Assembly (NCBI GenBank): GCA_000697335.1 | Contig: JNEM01013221.1 | Coordinates: 1 to 64,000, forward strand | DNA from: Conidiobolus incongruus B7586 | Lineage: Eukaryota > Entomophthoromycota > Entomophthoromycetes > Entomophthorales > Conidiobolaceae | Reading direction: 5' to 3' | Length of the DNA stretch: 64,000 bases | Part shown: positions 23,724 to 35,942 of the stretch, piece after piece | Layout: every line of letters starts with the position of its first letter | Numbering within the stretch: position 1 is the first letter of the stretch | Notes under the pieces: model-generated | What the model was told of the DNA's origin: nothing | Databases searched by the model: none | Seen by the model: only the letters and a program-made list of their open reading frames with translations | Made by a program: the position numbers and the translations under genes

Positions 23724-25484
23724 ATGACTAGTTTGTACAGAATTAATTACCAATTAAGAGCTCATAAGAGAGATGAGTTAATTGAATTTATCAAGAGTAT
23801 GATGATGAGTCCTTTCGTGTTGTACACTAAACCCCAATACGAAACTATTATCAACCCTGACGATATCAGCATTTCCAAGGACAAATCTGCTGACTTGAAT
23901 AAGACCAACTACTGCAACGTCTTAAGTCATGTTGAAGAACTCGTTCAAGTAGGTTATTTTCTGTTAGCCAATATAATTTCTTAACTAATATTGTTTTAGG
24001 AACATAGAGAAAAATTTGAATTAGGTATACTATTTACCAAAATAAAATCTGATTCAAGTTAATATTATATCATATAAAGGTTTGGAAGGCCACTCTCGTC
24101 TCAAGCGCCTCGTACCCAATATTGGTAACTTTTTTACTGAGTTACCATTAACAAAAGCTTTTGATATTATTGATAAGAAGCACTCCATTGCTGCTAGAAG
24201 ATTTGTTCCTCCCAGTTTTAATGATATCAGAAGGTATACATAGATGAAATTTATGTATGATAATATTATTGATCATCTAAATTTTAGAATATTAAATCTG
24301 GCCCAAGTTATGGCCATTGCTCCTCAACTCAAGTTAATCACTTTGTAAGTTATAATTTATATTCATTGATATTATTATTTTATTAAACATTTTTATATTT
24401 GAAATAATTGAATCACAGTGATGGGGATATGACATTATGTAAACAAATATTTATTCAACTCATTCGATCAATAACAATTAAACACATATTTTAGACGCTG
24501 ATGGTAAAGATTTTGAACATAACAGTAGTCTTGTAGGACTCCTCATTCAGCTTCTTAAACACGATCTCTACGTTGCTGTCGTGACAGCTGCGGGATATGG
24601 GGACGAGACTACAAAGTATGAAAAGAGATTGTCTGGCCTTTTGAAGGGCTTCGCTGAATCTGAACTTACTCCTGAACAATTGCAACGATTTTATGTATTT
24701 GGTAAATTCCTTATTACACATATATAGTCTAGAACCTAACTTTTGTTTAGGTGGAGAATGTAACTTCTTGCTCAAGCTGAAACCAGACTGTAAACTCGTC
24801 TACATTCCAGAATCCGACTATCTCCCTAATGGTATTCGTGACTGGACTGAACAAGATGTGGAATCTTTCCTCAACTGTGCTGAGAAGAATTTAAAGCGTT
24901 GTGTCAACAGTATGAATTTACCAGCCTCTGTATTGAGAAAAACTCGCGCAGTTGGTAAGTTTATCAATATTTAGTCAATTTTATTGATTCTAATGAATCT
25001 TTTCACAGGCATTGTTCCTAATCCTGGTGTTCAAATTTCAAGAGAACAATTGGTAATATGGATTAAAATAAACCCTTTAAACAAAGCTAACCCAACCTAA
25101 TTTATATAGGATGAATGTGTTCTTTCTACTCAAGCTCATTTATTTGAAAAACAACACAAATATAATCATCCTTCTGAACTCAAGAAGAACACTAGAGTCA
25201 GCCCCAACATTTCATTCTGTGCCTTCAACGGAGGATCTGATGTCTGGGTTGATGTTGGTAATAAGTCTATTGGTGTACAACTTCTCCAACGCTACCTTGA
25301 AGCCGGACCTGGCGAAACTTTGCATGTAGGTGATCAATTCCTCTCAACCGGTAACGACTATGCAACGAGAGCTGCTTGTTGTACAAATTGGATTATTAAT
25401 CCTGAAGAAACTAAAACTATGCTTACTCATTTGGTCGAATGCTGGGAACAAAATGGCCAAGTTGGTGATAACTACAAAAATTAA
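23724..25484 (+). CDS. ISN1: IMP-specific 5'-nucleotidase
   Basis: Cytosolic HAD-fold enzyme that dephosphorylates inosine monophosphate to inosine, largely a fungal (and apicomplexan) family. Exons: 23724-23948, 24000-24024, 24080-24233, 24288-24344, 24419-24438, 24495-24701, 24751-24954, 25009-25052 and 25110-25484; phases agree, 436 residues, near the yeast length. The catalytic DxDxT is in TFDGDMTLYADG near residue 155, and it is split across three exons, two of them very small (57 and 20 nt). The second HAD region has VAVVTAAGYGDETTKYEKRL. The acidic motif appears in LHVGDQFLSTGNDYATR. The start MTSLYRINYQLRAHKRDELI matches the ISN1 N-terminus. Confidence 0.93.
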
Positions 25485-25834
25485 ATATAATTATTTTATT
25501 AATAATATTTGTAAAATGATTCATTATATATTTACTAGTATTTAACATTACTATTCAATTACTATAGTAAAACTATTACTATTGCAATATTTTGTTAAAT
25601 TATTTATATTTTATTTAGTTTCTAACAGAGATTTTTTATATTATTTTACTATCAAACAATTGTCATTAATATCCATAAAATTTAATTTGTAATAGAACAT
25701 TATTCAGGAATTTACCACTCTATCCCATAAGTTAAATTGATAAATTTATCAAAGTTTAATATTTAATATAAATACCTATATATGCTTTTCAATTGCAAAG
25801 ATTGACTTAATCTACGATTTTGGTTAGATATAAC
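25485..25834. other. Intergenic spacer
   Basis: AT-rich spacer between ISN1 and the HAD gene, both on the + strand. Nothing further is seen. Confidence 0.5.
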
Positions 25835-26755
25835 ATGAAAGTAAACCCATTAATATTAAGCAAATGCGCCATGATCTTGAACCCATCGTTAAATAATACA
25901 TTAAAAAATTTCATCCAACTTGATTTAGTAGGATTTGACTTTGATGAGACAATCACAAGTAAAGATACTATTTCATTACTTGGCCAATTGGGTGAGCAAA
26001 TAAATCGAGATCAAGTCGATAGAAAGCCATGGAAATATTTTGAGGATGAATATATGAAAGATTACCAGCTATTCAAACCTAATTTAGATTCGAAATTTAA
26101 GGAAAAAGTAAAGGACTTGGAACCAAATACTCCCACTAAAGATAAATTGAATATTTTAGTTCAATATATCGAATCATTGAAACAAATTGAATTGAACTCT
26201 TTAGAGCGTATTAATAGAGCTAAATGGTTTGATAATATCCATTCTACAGATATCAAGAATATAAGTCAATCTGTTCCATTAAGACCTAACTTTGATGTAA
26301 TTCTCAAATCCAGCGAATTAAAATTATTTAATCATTTCAAATCAAACTGGGATCAACTACACATTTTATCGGTAAACTGGTCTAAAGACCTCATTTACTA
26401 CTCCTTAAAAGAACAAGTTCCAAACAATCGCATCCATGTCAACGATTTTAATAAGGATTTGCAAACTGGCCTGACTGATGGAACTATTCAAATCAAAATG
26501 ATCGATGGCGCAGACAAGTTAAACCATTGGAAGAATCTCATCAAGCAGAACAATGCATCCCGCACCCTGTTTGTAGGAGACTCTCTCAACGACTTACCAT
26601 GTATGTTAAGTTCAACTTATGGCATTATCATTGGTAATAATACTAAATTACTTGAAACCTGCAAATTATTAAACATTCAAGTATTTAATGAGTTTGAGCA
26701 ATATCAAAATTATTCCAGTGCTTGGAAATTACTAAAAGTGGATCATTGGTATTAA
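25835..26755 (+). CDS. HAD-superfamily phosphatase
   Basis: Predicted small-molecule phosphatase, 306 residues, no intron. HAD motif I is VGFDFDETITSKDT (nucleophile DFDET near residue 34); motif II is the strand HILSVNWSKDL; a conserved Lys lies in DGADKLNHW; motif III is LFVGDSLNDLPCM. The helical insertion after motif I (PWKYFEDEYMKDYQ) marks a C1-type cap. This arrangement resembles fungal and plant HAD proteins linked to thiamine salvage, but the substrate cannot be read from sequence. The upstream open frame begins at a TTG; ATG 25835 is the first Met. It directly follows ISN1, another HAD phosphatase; they look unrelated beyond the fold. Confidence 0.82.
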   Translation: MKVNPLILSKCAMILNPSLNNTLKNFIQLDLVGFDFDETITSKDTISLLGQLGEQINRDQVDRKPWKYFEDEYMKDYQLFKPNLDSKFKEKVKDLEPNTPTKDKLNILVQYIESLKQIELNSLERINRAKWFDNIHSTDIKNISQSVPLRPNFDVILKSSELKLFNHFKSNWDQLHILSVNWSKDLIYYSLKEQVPNNRIHVNDFNKDLQTGLTDGTIQIKMIDGADKLNHWKNLIKQNNASRTLFVGDSLNDLPCMLSSTYGIIIGNNTKLLETCKLLNIQVFNEFEQYQNYSSAWKLLKVDHWY

Positions 26756-29700
26756 AGGATTTATTTATTTATTGACAATATATGAGTTTATTAATAAAAA
26801 AATGATTTATTCAAATCTCTATTATGTACTTTTAATAATTATCTGTTGATCCTTAGTATACTGTGAATCAAAATGTAATTTAAATCATATTCATTTACCT
26901 TGAATATGATTCATGCTCTTATATTTATTAATCGAAATCTATAAAACTATTGAGTTAACCCTAAACACATAATCAATGTGATTAATCGTATTCAATGATA
27001 CATATTGATAAAACTAATCCACTATAAAATAATATATCAATCCAATACATTGAATATAATTCAAAGCTTTTATATTATTTTTAAGATGATAAAAGGAAAC
27101 AATTTAAGTATTTGGTGTTGAATGCATTTATTGTTAGATTGAATAAGTTTCTTTGGATTATTAGTAGTGATATGATTTATAGAGACTATTCCATCTTTTA
27201 AGGATAAACAATTCACTTTAAAAAATACTGCAATTCAGTATCCTAATAATTTAATGAAATTGTTCTTGTTAATTTATTATTTGTAATACAAATTTAAAAT
27301 ATTGTTAAGGTAATATGAACTCAATTTATACCTTTAGTGATTTTCAATATGATTACTAATTTTAATTAATTTATCAATTTAAAATGTAACAATTTTAATA
27401 TGTTCATTTTGCTAAAAGTGATGATTTATATTTCAACATTCAACATTATTGAATAAACCAAGATTGTTAGGTTTTTCTCATTTCCTTTATCAATATTTAT
27501 CATACAATTGTTAGAGATAATGTTAATTGCTAAGATGCTTTGATATTGATGATTATATATAATTTGGTAGGTTGATTCCGTCATGTTTCATTGTTCGATT
27601 CTAATCATCTTCCAAGTACCAATTAAATGCTACTTAATTGATCACTTCGTTCATTTACACTCAGAAGGACAAATGGTTAATACGATATGGTGCGCAAAGG
27701 TTTTTTCAACTCACATTCAAAGTAATTAAATTACATTCATACATCCTATTCGTGAGGGAATACAATGTTTAAGATTCATTCAGTGTATTATTTTTAGCAC
27801 TGTATTTGAACCATATCTATAAATTACAAGATCAGAGAATCAAAATGATTCAATAACACCATTTTTTAATACCAAGTGTAGCTACACTTATTGCAATTAG
27901 TAGGACTCGTGATCATCCTCTTCATTGGAAAGATGTATTGATTTACTATATATTTATATATAGTTGTCGCTTCATATTTATTTTTTATAATCATTAATGA
28001 AATTTAGAATTATACTAATTTTTAATTATCAATTCATGCACATTCATTCAAATTAAAATATAACTAAAATTTTTTAATTTTGAATGTTTATATAATATAT
28101 ATAATATTACATTGGTAACTCTATAAAGTTCTTTAATAATAATCAGACAGAAAAAAAAATTAGAAATATATATTAATAAATATCTTTTTTTATTATTTCC
28201 ACACTTGGTAATTTAAGCTAAATAAAAGAGTAAAGTTAGAGTTTTAATTTAATAGGAGATTTACCTTGACTTAATACTTTATTGATAAAGAATAATGAAA
28301 AATATTAATGTGGCATAATTATTACTAGTGATTATTTTGAAAATTTATAATAATTACATCAATAGTATTTTAAAATTTGATTATTCCTAGAATATCTAAT
28401 GATTTCTAATGCACCAATCAATCTTTAATGAAAACTTAAATAGGTAATCATATCAAAATATTTTGGGATTGTTCTATAATATAATTTGGTTTCAACGATA
28501 TAATACTAAATATTTTATTATTATCATTAATCAAATATAGCTTATTTAGATTACATTTTTACTATTCAAATATCAGGGAGTTGGAATTTATTACGAATGG
28601 TTAACTTTTACCATATCACCTAATTATTTTATATATATTCCATAAAATATTCTACTCACAATCTGATAAAATTACTCTCAAATGCTTTGATTTTCCAGCT
28701 TAAATTCTTGATATCATTAATCAGAGTTGCAAATTATTTTATAGTTTCTTTTTATATTATATTAAATCCTTCATTTATCAATTGTATATTAAGCATTTAT
28801 ATTAATATATTAAATAATTAGTATTATATTTAATTACAATATAAGCGCCTTAATACATCTAAGGATTATATTACTTAGTATAATATCTATCAATATTAAT
28901 AATAAATATATTAAAATATCAAGGGAATTGTTTTCAAATTTATTGTATATCTCTTTTTTCTATAATGAATTTTAATTAATTAATTTTTTTATAGTTAATC
29001 AGATAAATAGCACTGATTTAACTTTAATCATGTGTTTCTTTTTCCTCCTCTTAATATCTTACTATTCCCTCTCTGATTATATTAAAATATTATTATTTTT
29101 TTAATAATTAAGATTGCTTTTAATTTTATTATATTATATTGAGATCTTTTGATATATATTAAGTAATATAATTATATAAACTCTTATAGTTATATTAACT
29201 AATATATTTCAAACCTAATTAAACTTACTGATATATTAAGTTAATTATGTCATTTTTAATCCAAAACTTCATTTATACAATAATAACTTTAACTATTGAT
29301 AAATCTTATAAAAATATCAAAAATTAACTTTTTTAAGAAATAGTTTGGTGATTTATAAATCACAATATATAGTTTGTTAATATTTTTTGCTTAAAAATTA
29401 AAAGATATGTAAGATAATAAACTTATATTACTATAATTTATATATAACATACTTTATACCATTATGCCAATTATAACCCTGTTTTATAAGTTTTTTGTTG
29501 AATAACTCTAGGAACAAAGATTTAGATGGATATAAATTTATTTTAATAATAATGATAATAAATTTTATAAATAACATTGGTGAGTATTATCTTTTATGGC
29601 GTAAACTTATTCCTTGTAATAAGCTATTTTATCTTAATAAATTCCATTAAGAAATCTTCAATATCTGAATTCAGTTAAAGGAGTAAAAAATATATACACT

Positions 29701-31741
29701 TTAAATAAATAAAAGTTTTACTTAATATATAAAATAATTATTAATACAATGCGATAACAGGTTGTAAACCAATTAAATATTTTAAAAAAGTTTTTCAAAA
29801 AACCAAAATCAAGGCTTTAAATCTGATATTTGAAAAAAAGGTTTTTGAATAGGATAGTTTTGAATATTAAATCAAAATTATATTATATTATATCTTGCCT
29901 TTAAACCATACTAACATAAGTATATAAAATGAATAACTTTATAGCGATTGTTATTTATATATAAAAAACTTTATCACTATAGATTTAATTTAACTGATTT
30001 TTTTACAATTGAAAATAAACATATATTTTTTAATTAAATCATCAAAGAATATGATTCAAAATTTAATTCATAGATAATCCACCTATTATTTGTAATTTTT
30101 TATAGTCAAGAAATCTAAATTATATTTGAAAAAACCAAAAAATATAATATATTGGAAAATCAAGAATAAAATCTTTTTAAAATATGAAATGAAAAAGACA
30201 TTGAAAAAATATTTTAAAATTCAAATAAATTGAATAATTAATATTTTATTATATCTAAAGAGATCAGTATTTTAAATTTGAAAAACTAAGGATCAAATGA
30301 ATAAATATAGATTATTTGAAATATTAATACTTATTAATTATTAAAAAATAACTAATAACCCTGTAAAAATATATAACACGATTATTATTACACAAAAACA
30401 TTCAAATTTGAAAGAGTAATAGAAAATAAATATTGATATAAATTAAATATTAACCAATTTGAATTATAAAAATTGTTGTTTTTATTTTACTATTTTTTAA
30501 AATAAGCCAATTACTCAATGGAACTATTATTGGAAAAGCTCAATTATAATTTCTATCTTCAAAAAACAATACTTAGTGAATGTTATTTCCTCTTATAACA
30601 CTATATGATATTAAAAATGATGATTAAACTCTTAAATAAATAAAATTAAAAACCTCAGTTTATGATATTAAATCTTAAGCTTTTATAAAAGATAATTTTA
30701 TGGTTTGTTTATGAAATAAAAAAATATTAAGAAAAATCATTATCTTTATAATACATGTAAAAAGCCATAGAATAAATAGTTTAAGAAGTAATATGTTATA
30801 TGAAATATCACAAGGTGAGAAAAACAACCAATAATATTAAAAAGAAAAATCAATATATAAATAAGGTACATAAGAAATTTACCAAATTCATTATTAAACA
30901 ATTTCATATTACGACACTTCTCAATTTAAGATTTAAAGATGGTAAGAAGAGCTTACAAATATATTAAAAATATAAGTATGGAAGCAATGCTAAGATAACC
31001 TCATTACAGATCTAAACAACCCCTACTCAACCAAATAAGAAAATACCATTGGTATAAAGTAATCATTTATAACAAGCATATTATAAGTAAAAATATAATA
31101 ATTATGGATATTTGCATATAGAAACTAAATAAGGAAAACCTTCCAAGTATCCTTAATATTATATAGATCAAGGCATCGATACTGCTAAAAATATACTCTT
31201 TCACTATCTAAGAGCCAATCAAGCTGGTCTTCCAAAATTGGTATTGGGGTTTACCCCCTTGGAGTCTCCAGGCTCTATGCAGGACTTGGACAAGGGTGAT
31301 CAAATTTAATTGTAAGCGTTCTACTGTTCTATTATCAACATGTAATAGTTATGAATTATTAACAATTTTTCTTATAACGAATGATTTTTTGTTCTATTTA
31401 TAGAGTCTGATTTCTAATATTAATAAAAATAATAGATAAAACTTAAAAATTTAAATAATTTGAATATAAGTAATTTAGAAATAAAAATTACTTAATTTGG
31501 ATAAACTAATATTTGAAATATGTTCTAATATTACTAAATTATCAAAGTTTTGAAGAATTTGAAGTTACACAAATTCTCCCATGATCTTGTTATTAATAAA
31601 TATTTTAATCTATACAATTCACACTAATATCTCAATTCAAAAATGTTGAAAATTAAAATGTAAATGAAATTCCAGTATAAATAAGAATCCAGTCACTCAA
31701 AATTCTCATTCAAAATATTTTTTTAATCAGTTTTAATTAAG
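26756..31741. other. 5-kb AT-rich gene desert with a Fanzor fossil at its end
   Basis: No host gene is visible on either strand. The section around 27.4-27.9 kb is slightly less AT-biased but all frames are broken. From about 28.7 to 30.7 kb the sequence is near-pure A/T. A decayed Fanzor 3' half lies at about 30780-31320. Older, unrecognisable parts of that element may extend further upstream. Confidence 0.55.
30780..31320 (+). mobile_element. Fossil Fanzor (eukaryotic TnpB-like) 3' half, copy B
   Basis: Disrupted + strand frames retain Fanzor landmarks in order: INKVHKKFTKFIIKQF (the conserved helix before RuvC-II) near 30850-30900; a KVIIYNKH remnant of the V-I-C-NE-YTS motif near 31055; DQGIDTAKNILFHYL, the RuvC-III and terminal helix, near 31166-31210; then a tail LPKLVLGFTPLESPG. 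The last 55 or so bases (31256-31310) are almost the same as copy A. Zinc-ribbon cysteines are mostly lost and the frame is broken many times, so it cannot encode a nuclease. No terminal inverted repeat is seen, as expected for IS607/TnpB-like elements. Confidence 0.65.
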
Positions 31742-32848
31742 ATGATAGAAAAACTAAAGTCCATATTTAATTCAGAAATTGCTCTGCTAGCAGTGGACTG
31801 GATCAGCTGTTTTGGTTTGTTCATATTAATTAAAATATTTGATTTTTTGGTACCTCCTTTTCAGAGACAGTTCTCTTTAACCGATGAAACCATTCAATAT
31901 ACTCACACTCTCAAAGAAACTGTGCCCAATTGGTTACTCTGGGTAAATTCATATTAGCTGTTTTTGTTATAACTTTTATTAATATTTATGTGTGTGCATT
32001 TAGGTATTTGGATTAGCTATACCGGCTGTAATCATTTTATTAAGTTATTTTAAAGTGAGAAATTCTGAGCAAATTCATTTAGCACTTATTGGTAATAATA
32101 TTTTTTTAAAAAATTAATTATTTTGATATTTATTCTTTTTAGGATTACTATTCTCTAGTGGTATTGCATATTTTATTACTCATTTTTTGAAAGTATATTT
32201 ATTCTTTTTTATTTAAAATTTTATATTAATTATTCTGTTTTATCATAGAATTTAATTGGAAGATTACGTCCCGATTTTATTGCAAGATGTCAACCTTCTG
32301 AAGATATTATCAAAGAAACTCAAAAACTTTATCAACTTTTTACAGCTGCTATTTGTAGCCAAACAGATAAATCACTACTGAGAGCTGGTATGCAGAGCTT
32401 TCCTTCAGGGCACACTTCAAGTAAATAATCATTACTTATTCAACTAAACTGTTGATTAATTTCTTTATTTTAATATTAGCTTCATTTTCAGGACTTGGGT
32501 TCTTATCATACTTTTTGAATCATATTTTACAACTCTCTCACAGAAGGGCAGGTTTATTCCAATATTATGCAGTGTTAATACCTTTTCTATTGGCTACATT
32601 CATTGGAGTGAGTAGAATTAGCGATTACCGCCACCATTGGCAAGATGTATTAGTTGGAGCTATTATCGGTAATTTGATTTAAAGTTATCAGTATATTCGC
32701 AAGATATTAATTCAAATGATTAGGTATACTATCAGCTCATTTTAGTTATACTAGATATTATAAGAAGCGAATACATCCAAGCGGAACTAGTCAAATGCTC
32801 CCATCTGATGATAATGTATTAAGTAATTTTAACAGTCGATTAGCTTAA
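31742..32848 (+). CDS. PAP2-family lipid phosphate phosphatase (DPP1/LPP type)
   Basis: Integral membrane enzyme that removes phosphate from diacylglycerol pyrophosphate, phosphatidate or related lipids. Exons: 31742-31942, 32004-32091, 32143-32192, 32249-32420, 32480-32668 and 32724-32848; phases agree, 274 residues. All three catalytic motifs are present: KNLIGRLRPDF (K-x6-RP), SFPSGHTS (PSGH) and SRISDYRHHWQDV (SR-x5-H-x3-D). About six hydrophobic segments are visible, including WISCFGLFILIKIFDFLVPP near the N-terminus and AVLIPFLLATFIGV before motif III. Length and topology match the LPP/DPP1 group of fungi and animals; exact substrate preference cannot be told. Confidence 0.92.
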
Positions 32849-32927
32849 ATATATCCAATATATACATTGTTAATATCATTTAGTAATATGATAAAGCTGC
32901 ATTTTTGATACAATTATAATTGTCTAA

Positions 32928-33113
32928 TTAATCAAATTGTTCAATCAATAAACGCATTTTATACTTTACCTCCTTATCTTGCAACCTCAAGGTTTCTGTA
33001 CAGGCCGATTGGTGTAAATGATTAATGTGTTTTATAACTTCAAATATTTCGCTATTTTATAGGATCTGTATATTGTTACACGTTTGAGTCAACACAATTA
33101 TTGTAAAAAACAT
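32928..33113 (-). CDS. Candidate small helical protein, two exons
   Basis: Minus-strand reading gives exon 33082-33113 and exon 32928-33051, joined across a 30-nt GT-AG interval, for 51 residues. The second exon reads EIFEVIKHINHLHQSACTET and ends LLIEQFD, an amphipathic helix with balanced charge. Codon content is less AT-biased than the flanks. The intron is unusually short, so the model is weak. No family is recognised; small coiled-coil subunits would look like this. Confidence 0.25.
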
Positions 33114-33160
33114 CCTCTTTTAAAGCAGGTAAAAAATTAAAAAAAGAACTTATCAATAAA

Positions 33161-33196
33161 AATATATTAAATATATTAAATATATTAAATATATTA
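33161..33196. repeat. Short tandem repeat, 9-bp unit
   Basis: Four tandem copies of TATATTAAA-type units. It is a simple AT microsatellite with no visible role. Confidence 0.8.
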
Positions 33197-33408
33197 TTCA
33201 TAACCTATACTAGCCTATCGAATAAATTACAAGTCTTGTTTTAGACAGAATATTAATATAACAACTTTGTATAACTTCACGAATTCTAATTATATAAAAT
33301 TTTAAATTTTAGTTCAAATTTAATTCTCATAGAAATTTCAAATTAAAATAATAATAATATAAACAATGAATAATTCTGTCATTTGAAATTAAAGTTTAAT
33401 TAATAAAT

Positions 33409-34442
33409 ATGGATAGAAGAAAGGAATTAAATCCAGATATATCTAACGAAAATAAAGCAAATGAGAATGAATTAATTATCCCTAATATTGATTTATATAC
33501 TTTTACACCTGATCTATTCCCTTCAATAAAGCGAACTATAGAAGCCCACATTGATGTTAAAATTAATTTGGATAAAATGTTAGAAATATTGACAAATGCT
33601 TCAATAGAACTGTAGAGCTTTGAAATGAGAGATAATGTAATCCAATAAGATTATATGATATTTCTAATACTAATAATGTGAATATTAGTCAGACGAGTTA
33701 GAGAACCAAGTTAAAAACATTATTGATAATAAAGAAAAATGTGGTTTATTCAATTATGAATTAAGAAATTTTCAAACTTTAGCACGCGCTGAAGGTAGTC
33801 ATGAGTTAGAAGTAATTATAAACTCAATCATCAAATGATATCGCTATTCAGCATTAATAATCATTTTCAAGGAATCTATATATGATCAAGTATTAAGTCA
33901 ATACGAGAAAGAGTGTAATACATTTTTTAAAAAGTCAAAAAATGCATGCTATAATGACAATGAAGATTATATTGAGTACAAAACTAAAGTATGGAAAGTT
34001 CACCACCCGAATCAACCTCTACCAAACTTGAATCGACGTAGGATTAACGATGACTTAATTGTTGCAGAAGTGCGCGAATCTCTCAAATGCCCTATTACAA
34101 CAAATTATTATGAAGATCCAGTTATTTCAAGTCAATGCAACATAGCTTCTCCAGATCTTCAATTGAAGAATGCATCCAATTAAATAGAGGAAGTTATACA
34201 TGCCCGATATCAGGTAAATCATTATCAGCTAAAAATTGAAGACCTATATTTAAATAATTGATACTTTTAGGATGTAATAAAACTATCAGACAGTCTTATT
34301 TGAGACCAAACGAAGAGCTAAAGAAAAAAGTGGAAGAACATTTGCTAGAGCAGCAAACACTAGCTGCTGATCAGGTAATTATTAAAAGATTTGATATGGC
34401 TAGTATTAAATTAATTCCTTTTAGTTTACTGTTGTTGGATAA
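33409..34442 (+). pseudogene. NSE2: NSE2/MMS21-like SUMO ligase with two apparent lesions
   Basis: NSE2 is the SUMO E3 of the SMC5/6 DNA-repair complex. Exons by phase: 33409-33636, 33689-33811, 33872-34213, 34271 onward (end near 34442 after one more intron). The region before the RING (VWKVHHPNQPLPNL and INDDLIVAEV) and the SP-RING (LKCPITTNYYEDPV, QC, SFSRSSIEEC, CPISGCNKTI) are unmistakable. Two problems appear: an in-frame TAG at 33613-33615 before the first donor, and one base missing at about 34140, exactly where the RING histidine (CNH) should be. With the extra base, all exon phases close. These could be true decay, assembly errors in AT-rich DNA, or unusual splicing; because the rest is well preserved, decay would have to be recent. 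Confidence 0.75.
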
Positions 34443-34731
34443 TTGATATTATAATTTCTAATGAATGTATATTCTAATAAGTTTCAAATCATGATTTTTA
34501 AAATTTCCTCTTTCCTGAAGTTATCGCTATTATTTATATTTGAACATTTTTAACTAATTAAAATAGCCATTTTATGCTATATTTTAATATTAAAAAAATA
34601 TATATTAAACACGAAAATCGTATAATAAATTTATATTTCAAAACTATAAATGTTATTTATTATTTAATATTGAAAAAAAATCCATGATCAAGAGTTTGAT
34701 ATTACATTTGAATATATTAAATAAAAACAAG

Positions 34732-35942
34732 TTATTTATTATGTCTTTTTTTCTTAGGAATGGGTTCGAAGTCATCATCTGAAAGATCACTGCTAAGTGG
34801 ACTGATTGAATCATCGTCACTATATAAATTTGATCGTAAACACTCTTTTTCTTGAAATATAGCTCTGTTTTTAGAACTACTATCAGAGGAAGAAGGTTGT
34901 GGGGATAAAATTTTGGATTCAACGCTACTTTCAGAATTAATATTTAGCTTTATCAAAGTGTTGGTAGTTGTGTTGATTTCTATAGTTTGAGTGACCGACG
35001 AAGAAGGGCTTGTATTATTTGAAGAAATATCCATCAGCAGTTCATTATCCGATTTCAATGCATTGATTTTTTCATTGATTCTGGCTAATTCCAACTCTAG
35101 TTGTTGAAGTTGTGATTTTTTATCGGCTAAAACTAAAACAAAATAAATATATATATATAATAAAAATACAAAGATATATTCTGTCTTACTTTTAACAGGC
35201 TAACAAAGCAATTAGTACTATAACAAATGAAATAGAAATAACAGAACTTACATCAGTAGGTTTAGGAAGTTCAATATTTCGCCACTCGGATTCTGGAAGC
35301 TCATATCTATAAATAAAAGAGTTAGTAATTACTGCTACGATATTCACAATATATTTACAATTTTTTGTTTTCTTGAATTTTTCTTCTAATTTCTTCTCTA
35401 GACCTTTTACCTAAAACTCAAAATTAATAATTAGAAAACATCCCATTCGCAAGGATCATACCTCCGGTATTAACAATAAAATTATTCTTTCTCTTTATAT
35501 TAGGACCAGTCTTTTTTGAATTGAGCTCTCCAATAACAAATGGATCAATATGAAGATTGGCAAATTCTTCAAAAGAAATAAGCATCAAACTGATGTAAAT
35601 ATTTTTAAGTATTACCAGCAGTAGATTGTTGGCCTAACATTCTTTGAGTTTGTAAGTTCATTTGAGCAATCGTCTTCCCCATAAGACACTGTGATTCGAT
35701 AATTTTAGACCAATTCCCAATTCCGAATTTAATAAGTGCTTTCCGCAGTATCTGTACTTCTTCTGAAGTCCAACCTAAAATTGTGATAATTAAATTGAGC
35801 TGAATAAACGATAAAAAAATGACTTACCAGGAGAAAGTGTACAATTCCATAAACTTGCCGAGTCATTAGAACGTAAAACGTTCCTTTCACCCGTAGGCAT
35901 ACTTTTAGGTTTGTAAATAGCAGTAGTGGGAGGCGTTGACAT
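34732..35942 (-). CDS. Conserved Myb/SANT-domain nuclear protein
   Basis: Exons on the minus strand: 35828-35942, 35616-35774, 35462-35566, 35359-35410, 35252-35306, 35190-35199 and 34732-35126; phases agree, 296 residues. A Myb/SANT-like helix bundle spans about residues 30-90: LWNCTLSPGWTSEEVQILRK, then FGIGNWSKIIESQCLMGKT and a QTQRMLGQQSTAEFANLHID block that I recall as highly conserved in a little-studied family of plants, protists and some fungi. A second conserved part is NFIVNTGGKRSREEIRR...NKKLYELPESEW. A coiled coil (KKSQLQQLELELARINEKI) follows, then a Ser/Asp-rich tail ending in a basic nuclear signal KKKRHNK. Exon 6 is only 10 nt (35190-35199), yet it is needed to keep phase. DNA or chromatin binding is inferred from the fold only. 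Confidence 0.78.

Larger units (their letters stand above)
32849..33408. other. Spacer between the lipid phosphatase and NSE2-like genes
   Basis: Contains a possible tiny minus-strand gene (32928-33113) and a short tandem repeat (33161-33196), both listed. Otherwise AT-rich with nothing recognised. Confidence 0.45.
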
